A stretch of 64,000 bases of DNA from Hepsetus odoe (taxonomy: Eukaryota; Chordata; Actinopteri; Characiformes; Hepsetidae), in NCBI GenBank assembly GCA_017165825.1, contig CM029384.1, forward strand, positions 8,612,102 to 8,676,101. Reading direction: 5' to 3'. Position 1 is the first letter of the stretch, and every line of letters starts with the position of its first letter. A program made the translations under genes and the position numbers. This document shows, in pieces, positions 1 through 10,000 of this stretch. Below the pieces are notes generated by a model. The model was not told the DNA's origin, ran no database searches, and was given only the letters and a program-made list of their open reading frames with translations.

Positions 1-2391
1 CACTTCTCAACAGGTGGCTTTCTCCTTCAGATCGAATCCCCCTCAGACGCTTTTTCCCCCAGACAGTTTGCTGATCACTGTTTCATATCTAAGGGCTCCG
101 CATCCTCGGCCTCAACCCAGACAAACTCTCAGCATGGGGTCCCCGCTGTACAAAACACAGCATGGATCTTTCTCCCTCTGATGTGCCAGCGTCTTGTAGC
201 AGGAATACGTTACACTACTTCATGCTGAGGTCAGGACATCTGGTCATTAGCAGACTATTAATTTAACATGCAAGAAAATGGTCACCCTCTCTAGGGCTGC
301 ATTATGCGAGAGGACAAGGCTACACACTGTCCCCAAGAGAGAATCTGGAGAAGATCTGAAGGGGGGGACAAGAACAGGAATGTCATGTCCCCAAAACAGG
401 GTCAGTGTAACACCAAGTTTATATTTAAACCCTTTTTCAATATCCAGCCAAATCCCTGACCCAGGCCTAAATGAAATAAGGAGACCATGATCACAGGATC
501 AGTGTCTATAAACAGACCAGCAGTATCCAGGTCCGGATGCAGATCTACATGACTGGGGTAAAGTTTCAGGGGTCCCAAAAATGGGGTTTGAGGGTGTGGC
601 AGTTTAAGTGGTAGTTAGTTTGTGATACAATAGAACTGAGAAGGGTCCTTTAGATTACTGTTGCACTGGTCTTATTTTGGAGTTGTCATTGCTGTAATGT
701 CTGGGTGGATTTAATGGATTATGAGAACATGAAGAAGTAGTTTGAATGTTTGGGGTGATGAAACACTGCAAGTGAGTGTTTATGTATGTGTGTATGTATG
801 TATACACTAGAGCCTTGGGGCTGAGCACAGACCATGAAGGTCAGGACAAACAAAACCTTCCTTTTCTGGTTGGCCAGTCACCAGTAGCCTGCTGAGCAGC
901 ACTGCAAGCTTGAACAAACCCCTGTTCATGGGGGGCAGCATGCATTTTAACAGCACACATACAACAATGGACCTGAGAGCTGACAGGCATGTTTAAAATT
1001 ATATGAGTGCGGACAGAAGAACCTCACAGCCACTGCTGTGCATTTTAACAATGTTTATCATCATGATAAAAAACTGAATATGCTTTTATCCACATATTGT
1101 AAATAGCCTCAATACTTCCAAAACACTGACTAACTACATGTATCTTTACAAAGAGATCACAAATAGTCAAATAGTGTAGTGTAGCACAGTAATGTAAAAA
1201 ATTATCACAAAAAACAATGCGAGATATTTTGGATTTTAAAAAAATATTGAAGAAATGTAATTAATATAATTTTACCATACTTGATATTATACCTATTCTA
1301 ATTTATACCTAATGAGATATATTAAGTCAAATTCAACTTTCAAAACTTTAATTATTAATGTAAATGCAACTGCAGGACTTATTTACTAGAATGTTAAAAT
1401 TTTTATTCCATTAAATATATAATAAAAATATTAAATATTAAAATTATTTTAAAAGGGTGGATGTTTATCACCTCTTTCTTTAACATTTAATAAGTGTTAA
1501 AGGTGTGCTCTGTACTATCTACAGCATTGTGCCTCTCGTCTATTATGCTGTAACCTCAGTATAAAACATATTGAGCAATATTTTAAACCTTGATGAAATA
1601 TTGCAGGTCCACATTTGGTTTAAAAAAAGTCAAGAAAATCAAGAATCAAGAAAATCATCTCTGATAAATATCGCAGTAGTTTTTACTGTTGAGAAGGAAT
1701 GGCTTACCCCCCCCCCCCATGTCTAGGAAATAAAACATCCAAACATGCTGAGGCAGCAACTGATCAAAGTTGCTAGCTCTTTGTCTTTGCAGCTGATGTT
1801 GGATTAAGAACAGAAAAGCAAAAAATGTATTTGATATATTAAAAAAGTTTCCATTCTCACTGCCTTTTCATAATTCCAAATAAAAACAAACTCACAAAGT
1901 CTGTCCATCAGAAAAAGACCATAAAAATACACAACAAAATCCAGTGACCACAACACTGAATGTGCCAGCAGGAGGGATCTCAGACTTTTTTTTTAATTTT
2001 TTTATCAGTTTCACAGGGCAGTAATGCACCAGTCATTTCTGCACAACCCTTTAAGCCCATGTGGAAGCCATTTAGAAAGAACAACATGGCTGTTCTTCCT
2101 AGAAGCAGAGTTTTCACAAAAATACCATCGCAATCAACCCTGAGCTCCACAGAAGAAAATGCTTTGGTTTATAATCAGTCTGCTTTTTCATAAATAAATG
2201 ATATATAGTCTGAACAAGACCCCGCTTTCCCAATGACCATATATCTGCATCTGATCTGTTACTCTAAATCAGGCCTATTGAGTAGCACTCTCTAATGATC
2301 AAATCAATGCTTTGCCTAAAACCTTTGTAGCAACCTGATCCGTGTGGTTTAGTGTTTGAGTAAAAGTGATGTTAATGAGTGGGTTTGTTAC
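1..2391. other. fam117a intron 2, no gene seen
   Basis: This stretch follows the donor of fam117a exon 2 in gene orientation. It is AT-rich, especially 1060-1480, and contains a C homopolymer near 1707. I see no exon with good splice sites on either strand. The short open frames here (278-490, 1960-2193) have no recognisable similarity. Confidence 0.5.
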
Positions 2392-4628
2392 CTGGGTTGC
2401 TTTGTCGTTGACACAGGTTATATTCTGACTCTCTGGCTGTTTGGGCCAGTGGCCTTGCAGGTACGGCCCCACAAGTGTGTCCAGCGAAAGAGTCCGTCGT
2501 AAGGTTGGCTTTGGAGGACGGGCTTTTGTCTTACTCTCAGCTGGAGGGAGAGAGAGACACATTACACAATATCCAATAAAAAGATGCCAAATAGTTATAA
2601 CATTGCTAATTATTGTTGTTAATGTTGATAATTGTGTTTTCCCAATTTTTTTTAAAGTTAATATATAGATCTACTTGTATTGCATTAACTCCGCATTAGT
2701 TTGGCTATGCAGTGTATCAGGTGTGATTCAAGGCACATTTCCTTAAATATTGTTATTAACAACTCATTCAGGAAAACAAACAAACAAAAAAAAAACATTT
2801 TTAGCCAACATTTTGGATCTGTGTTTATCAAAAAATATCAGAGTAAAAAAATCTGATCAGGTCATCTTGGCCCACTAAAAAGAATTGACACCTGATCTTA
2901 CATAAATGTTATTGAACGATTGATGAATATGGACTCTGGCCTGCTTACTAGCATTCATTGTCTTTAACAACAACAAAAAAAAGGATGAATAACCATCTTG
3001 GTTTCTGGGTGTCATCTGCCACTGATTCCATCTATTACAAATGTATACATTTGGAGTCCAGTAAACATTAAAAGAACTCAAACAACCTTTAACATTTTTT
3101 TTACTTAAACCACACACTGTCTCCAGTCTCTCTTACGGATGCTGTTTAAGCCCAGAGCTTTGACACAGAAAGAACTAGCTCATCTACAATACTTTGACAT
3201 TCACCCTACATCACAACCACACCAGCCTTTGGTGTCACATTATACCCTTTTTCACTGTACTACTGAAGACGAGCTTAAGCTTCTGTTCTTACCAACAGAT
3301 GTTAAACCTCAAGTGTGTGGTGTTAAGTAGGTTGCAAAACACTGCAAAAGCAGGTCTAGTGCTTAGCACAGCTCAACTTATCCCTACCCCACCTCCCCCG
3401 TCAGCTCCATTCCCCATGAGCACCAAAAACTGGCTACTAAAATAAACACGCAGTGGCGCATGGACTTGAGTTACATTCAGAGCTCGGCAATGAACAGAGA
3501 AGAAACCCAGCAGCCTGATGTGGAAATGTACATTGCCTCTTATCTGAGGAACATTTTTATTTTGTTGCTCTCCGAATCAACAGTTTAAAGAAGGCTAATT
3601 ATTAAACATAAAACGTCTGTGCAACTTTCACACTGTCAAGTAACTGATGACCAAAAAAAAAAAAAAACTGATTTGGAATAAATAGTTGAGCAAACATTAA
3701 ATCAGCATTAAAAATACAATGTACTGTAGACATAGGTTAAACCTGAGGCTAGTCTTACACTTGGGGTAATCTGTGTATAGAGAAATATTACACAGTCTGT
3801 TATGAGGCTTTAAGACCCCTCTGATGAGCGGGGAAAAAAGCAGATGCTGTTTTTTTCAATCCCAACGTAAAACCTTTCAGGGCCAAAAATATTGTCGGAG
3901 ACCTCAAGCTGCATGTTTTAGCAGCCTTCAACCAAACAAAAACACCTCTTGTGGGGCAGAATTTTAAACTGGGTAAAGTATGATGAAGAAAAAGATCCAG
4001 CCTTTACAAGCTTACACGGTCCAGCCCTTCTCAGTCCTGAGAATTTAACAACACCCAACCCCCAAATAACTTCTCGACCCATGCCTGATCCTGCTTGTAT
4101 CCGAGAAACTGAAAGGCAATGTTGCATACAAAACCAAAATATGATGTCCTAGTGGGAAATGCCAGTTTGCATCAGTCTTGCATGACTCTTGCCTAAATAC
4201 TGTCAACAAGGTACAACATGGGAACACTGCGTTTTCATTTGACAAACTTTTGAACACTGAAAGCCAAGTTGAATGGCTCCTCGAGATCCCACAGGGTGAG
4301 TCCTGTAAACTTTTTAATGGATGCCTAAAAAAGGAAAGGCTCCATAAACACTGTGTTTCTACACAAATTCATCAGATGAGCTCAGTTTAAGGTCAAGGCA
4401 GTGTTGGCTATGAGTGTGCAGAGATTACAAAGAGTGTGGCAGGGTAAAATGACACACGTTTTTAATAGTATTTAATGTTAGATTATGAGAGTGAACCATG
4501 TGCATACCTGTTAGTGGATCTCTGCTGCAGCGTGGTGGGGTTTTATTGTGGAGCTGAAAGGGAACAGTGGCTCTGAGGGGCTGGAGACCCTGACTGCCCC
4601 CTCGGCCCTTTCCACTCCAGCACGACAT
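2392..4628 (-). CDS. fam117a: FAM117A-like protein, 5' part (two coding exons; gene continues off the left edge)
   Basis: Two coding exons are visible on the minus strand: exon 1 at 4628-4508 (starts MSCWSG, donor ACAG|GTATGC, phase 1) and exon 2 at 2540-2392 (acceptor CCTCCAG, donor CCCAG|GTAACA, phase 0), 89 codons in total. Exon 1 carries GLQPLRATVPFQL, close to the remembered human FAM117A N-terminus. Exon 2 carries RRTLSLDTLVGPYLQGHWPK and a final NDKATQ, both hallmarks of the FAM117 family. The Met at 4628 is chosen because an in-frame TGA lies upstream; this makes the N-terminus shorter than the human one. No further exon is visible in 1-2391, so the third exon lies off the window. FAM117 proteins have no well-established biochemical role. 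A FAM117B-type paralogue is possible because of the GPYL residues, but exon 1 favours FAM117A. Confidence 0.82.
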
Positions 4629-4989
4629 CTCAGAGCACGGAACTGGAAACTTCTCTCTCTTTCGGTCTCAACGTTCACAAAGATTGAGAATGTCCCAGGT
4701 TTCCAGCTGCTTATGTCAGTCTCAGCCGTTGTCTCGACTGCTCCATACAAAGAGCTGTGTGGGACGTTAAGGCTAGCCCACTTGCTAGCAGCCACGCTAA
4801 GTTCTTTTGTGAGGAAAATTATTCTCCAAAACTTCTTTTAAAAACTTTTTAAAAACAAAAACACCCCCGTTGTTGTTGTTTTTTAAGGAATACCTCGGTT
4901 TAACAGACCCAAACGTGTACGCACCGCCAGTTTAGTGTCTATAGACTCTGTCTGACCTGAATATGTTTACAGTTTGCGGAGCTCGACTA

Positions 4990-5150
4990 CACTGCTGGTC
5001 GCCTGCCAACTTCTTCACTCTCTGACAACAGACTCGTGCTGGAGAAGGCGTGTCCAAGCACATGTCTTCGATCTGATTGGCTGCTGAAAAATACTACTGC
5101 CGTCCAATTGGCTGTTACAAATATCGATCGAAGCGGGGGCGGGTCTTAAA
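4990..5150 (-). promoter_or_regulatory. Probable fam117a promoter (CCAAT and GC boxes)
   Basis: About 400 bases upstream of the fam117a start, GATTGGCTG at 5074-5082 and CCAATTGGCTG at 5103-5113 provide CCAAT boxes in the minus orientation. A GC box (GGGGGCGGG) follows at about 5134. The region is locally richer in CpG than its surroundings. The transcription start cannot be fixed from sequence alone. Confidence 0.5.
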
Positions 5151-5674
5151 CGCAGTTGTCCTCGCCCACATGACAAACTTTCAAGTTTGGAGTTTGAAAC
5201 CTGATTATGGATTAAAATGTCAGCCGTTTTTATGTAAAAATAAATCAGGGATATTAAAAATGTTTCTCCCTGTTCAAAGTGTGTAGTATGAAGCAGCGTT
5301 TAATTCGAAAAAACATGAAGTTATCGACTGTGCTGAACTGATACCACGTGTTATTGGGTTTAAGTATGTTCTTATCCAACATCTTCATCCCATACAGAAC
5401 AGGACTGACTTCAGATTTACACTTCTCAGCCACTTTCTTTGCATGCAAAACACATTCCCTTGGACTGCTTAACATCAGTAACATGTACAGTCCACCAGAG
5501 GTCACCTCCATAAAGGCAATTGGACCCCATGTACAATCTCTAGTTTCTGGGACAGATTGAAAAAAAAAATTTATTAGCTGATAAAAAGTTTGGATCATGG
5601 TTATGTTGATGGTGTATGTGGTGCTATATCTATCAAATCAAATGCCCATTCCTCATGATATCTATAAAACATGC

Positions 5675-5920
5675 AGCAGTGGCCTAGTCTAGGAACTAGG
5701 CTCCAGCATTGGAAGATCATGGGTTTGAATCCCTGACCAATAGGTTCTCCTGAGTTACCTTTGAGCAAGGCTCTGTCCCCATCCCTGCTCCCCGGGTATC
5801 GGATATGGCTGCCTCTTGCTGCATGGTGTGTGTGGGGATGAAAAGCAGAGGTTGAACTTTGTTGTGTTTCACTGTGCGCTGTGCCAAGTTTCACAATGAC
5901 AACTAGTCACTTTCACTTGA
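5675..5920 (+). mobile_element. tRNA-derived SINE, plus orientation
   Basis: The head has an A-box-like stretch (TGGCCTAGTCTAGG) and a B-box GGTTTGAATCCC about 40 bases later. A body with GAGCAAGGCTCTGTCCCC follows, and the tail reads TTTCACTGTGCGCTGTGCC then CACAATGACAACTAGTCAC. The same head, body and tail blocks recur in minus orientation at 17.7, 19.3, 22.9 and 61.9 kb, so this is a repeat family of this genome. Confidence 0.75.
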
Positions 5921-6119
5921 TATGATATACTTACAATTACATTACATTGTAATTTATCCAGTATTTGCTCTTTGCATTCACAGATCAAATCTCTCTACAG
6001 GTTAATATTTGAGCAATTATATTTTAATTATTTAAACACGCGCACACAAACACACACACATGCACGCACACACATACACAATTTTCAATTTTAAAGAAAT
6101 ACAGACAAATGTGAAATGA

Positions 6120-6696
6120 GATAACCAAAACAAATATAATTTTATTGCCAAAAAAAAAACAAAAGCAATGCCACTACATAACAAAATATATCATATGTAT
6201 AAATGAAAGCAGCACAACTTGTCAAGCCAATCAAAGCTTTACAAACATAAGAGAGCTATTAGAAGGTATAGTTTTCGTCTTACTTTTGCTGATGCTACAC
6301 TCATACACACAACTCCAGGCATAACTTGGTGGCACAAGCACATCAGGTGAAGACATTTACAGTCGTTCTGGTCAATTCTCATGCAGACAAATGAGCACAA
6401 ATTCATTCTCGCCTACTGTCTCTCATCATATAACCATTCTGACATCCAGAGGATGAAGGCGATGAAGGGAGTTGGAACTGGTACAAATCCACAAAAGATA
6501 GAGGGAGATAACAACACCGTTCAAGCTAAAATTCAATACTTTCTCAGCACAGGCCGAGAAAGACATCCCTGACCAGAGCAGTTAGGCTCTTTCCTAATGA
6601 TGAGTGATAAATGAGTTTTAATGAGGTTAAGGATAGTTGGAAAACAGGGTGGGGGTCATCTTTCTTTTCACATATTAGGCTGAACTCTGACCTCCC
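6120..6696 (-). other. Probable rundc3a 3' UTR and poly(A) signal
   Basis: The stop codon is at 6699-6697. The first good minus-strand AATAAA downstream is at 6146-6141, giving a 3' UTR of roughly 570 bases. No competing exon is seen in this interval. Confidence 0.5.
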
Positions 6697-7053
6697 CTAG
6701 CTAGGGGACAGTGCAGGACTGGGTTCCGTGCTGATGTTGACCAAGTACTCGCTGGATTTGAGGCTGGCCAGAGACTTGCAGCTGGGGGAGGAAGCCAGAG
6801 AACCACATAGGCCCAGCATAGATGGAGTGGTGTCTTTAGCTGATGTAGATGAAAGTAAGGAAGAAAGAAACAAAGAATGAAACACAAACAAGCAAACAAA
6901 CAATAACAAGTCTAATCACATGCTAGAAGCAAAATTCCTCACCCACAATGTAACTGGCAGACCTACAGTCCATCACCCACTCAGAGTTCAGCCAGTGACA
7001 CAGCAGCTGGCTTATTACTACAAACTGGTTCTCTGCAGGCCATGAGATTGTAA

Positions 7054-7090
<37 letters not shown>

Positions 7091-10000
7091 TGTATGTTTA
7101 CCTGCTGAGCACCAGGCAGTTTCTCCATTCTGCTTTTCACCCTTTTTAGGAGAATCTTTTGAATTCAGATTCATGTCACTTGAAAATGTCAAACTGTGAA
7201 AACTTTGCCTGAAAAAATAATAAACACATTATTCATATATTTCATTCCAGTAGGCAGTGTAATAATTTATGACAATTTCTTTAATAGAGGTGTTTTAAAA
7301 AATGAAATGATACTGGTAGTTCTTAAAAATGTATAATTTGCACTCCTAAAAACACACTTACCGGCGAAACAGCTTCACATCTCCTTGGTTGTTGGCAGCC
7401 CGTGCAGATGGCCATTGGTTGACTAGTGAGACTGACAGGTCTTTTTGCAAATGGGCAGATTCACACGGAATTACACCAGTCCTGCAGAACACAGGAAGCA
7501 GGTGGAAAAGAAAATAAATTAGAGAGAAAGAGTGTGAGGTTAGAGAGACTGAGATAGTGAGAGAGAGAAAAAGAGAGGTCACATAAATGTGGAGGTAGAA
7601 AATGGTGTGCATAAGATTAATTCCACAGAGTAATGGTGTGTTTGTTGCATAAATCTGGGTATGGTGTATCATGAGCATGAACATTTACAGATATATTGCA
7701 TGTGTATGTACAGTTGTGCCTGTAGTTCCAGTATAATGGCCTCCAGTTCTTTCTTCTCCTGTTGACTCTGGATTTGCAGTTCCTCCAGCTTAGCATTTAG
7801 TCTCTTATTCTCTGTCTCCACATTCTTCAGCTGTGACTCTCGCAACCGCACCAGCTCTTCCAGATAACCCTGATTACAATCACAATTGAAATAAACAGGG
7901 TGTACGATCCCTGTAAGGAAATTAATGTATCTTTGATAATAACTAACTTATATATTCTGGAGTGTAGTTATTTTCAACTACAATCCCAACTACAACCTAC
8001 AGACTAATATTTTTTCATTGTGAGCTTATGGATATAAAACAGGCATGTGTTTTTATGTGTTCACCTTCTGAGCATAGACAATCTTAAACCTCTGCTCCAT
8101 CTTGCGGCACTTGGTACTCCAGCTCTCCTCGTCAGTGACCAGGGGAATGTAAGGATGCTCAGCCACACTGTCCTCACTTGCACTGCTGTCCACACTGCGC
8201 CGGTCCTCCTCATCACTCAGGTAGTCATAGCTATAGAGAGCAAAAGCCTCTCTCAAGTTGTCATAGCACATTACAGAGGAAGAATAGCTCATGTAGGTAC
8301 AATTATGGAAAAGGTATATGAACAGTCTTAGTACCTATTCCCAATGCACTGCAAAAACATTATTCAGGGTAGTTCTTCATTTGTTTCATGTGTTTCAAAC
8401 TATGGACAATGTTGTACCAGCAGTTCTTAAAACAGCCTAGCCAACAAAAGTGAGCCTAATCACATCTCTAAGCTAGCAAAACCAAATGTGAAATAGGAGA
8501 AAGAATCCTCTGGGTGTATTTGAGTTAACATGACAAGCCTGGTCCCATCTCACCTCTGGGTAAATTTCAGATATGGTGTGTAATCAATCACAGCAGGTGT
8601 CTTCCCATCTAATACTTCTCCCTTCAAACAGAAGCTGATAAAGAGAAACAGCCAGAGAGGGAATGACAGACATAGAGGAGACAGAATAATTACAATGCTT
8701 GCTGTGTCTCTGTAGGCCACAGCTATAGTGTTTAAGTGTCAGTAATGGGTTCAAATCACAGCTTGGCAGAGTGAAGTGTTAATTACCGTGCAGTAGTACT
8801 GGCACCCTGTAATATTCATCTCTATCAGTACAAGTACATAAAGATGATGCATTGGCATTTGTTAGGCATGCTCACCTGAAGTCAATAGCACTGAGTCCGA
8901 TTAGCATCCCTGTAAGGACTGTTGCTTCCTCTCTAAGCATAATAGCACCATCATCATAAAACCTCCTGCAGGCCACACACACACACACACACACAAAGTA
9001 GTTCACATACTTGCCCAAAGTGGTCAAGGCCAAAAGCCAATGTATTTCACACACAAATGTGAGAGAGTCCTACATTGTATACAGAACATGTTTTGTACTT
9101 TAGAGTTCTCACAGTGCTACTCAACATTCCTAAAATAGTTGCTCATTTTATTTTGACAGGCCATCCCAACCTGGTGGTCCGAGTGTCTCTTAATGCTGTG
9201 GCAATATATTCAGATAGACGCTTTTCCATGAGAGCCATGCGAATCCATGCCCGGCCCTATAAAAAAGTAGGTGGAAAGTAGGAAGAAATAAGGTTAAAAA
9301 GAGAATGGACTGCTCTGAAAAGATGCTTCACGGCTATTCCACTGTGGTCTAGATGAAAGCAAAAAATGACATATTTGCACACAGAGTGGCAGAACTATTG
9401 TTTATTCCTCAGGGTGCTGAATAAGAAGCCATAGAAGAAAAAGTGAGACAGCTAATTATAGTCAAGAGTGGAGAAAAAGTGTATACTACAGGCATATGAA
9501 TAGGCAGTGACTCTTGCCTTGGCTCGGGACGTGCTGATGTTTTCAATGTTCTCGATGCTGCTGATGCAGTTGTTATGAACTTTACTGCAGGCCAAGCGCA
9601 CATAGTCCCAGAAGCTTCTCTGTCCATCTGAACTGAACCAGCCACCTGGACCTGAACCAATATCATAAAACATGCATTAACACTGAGTACTAACCCGTTT
9701 TAAATACTTTTACACACATGAAAGTTCCACTGTGTGTTTTACAATGCAAGTGTGTCCATGGATTTTACCTTTGAAGCGATGACTGAGAATGTGCTCCAAA
9801 ATAGCAGCAAAGTTAACAAACTCTTCGGAAGAATCATCTATAGGTTCAGCTGTGTATTTTTCCAATAAGGTCTTTACTGAAAACCTGAAACAAATATATG
9901 AAAAACCAAAGACAGATTTAGACCAGATTTACTGAGAAACAGTGTATCTTTTACACACACGCATAAGCCTCAGCTCCCCATTCTGAAGGACCGGCAGCTA

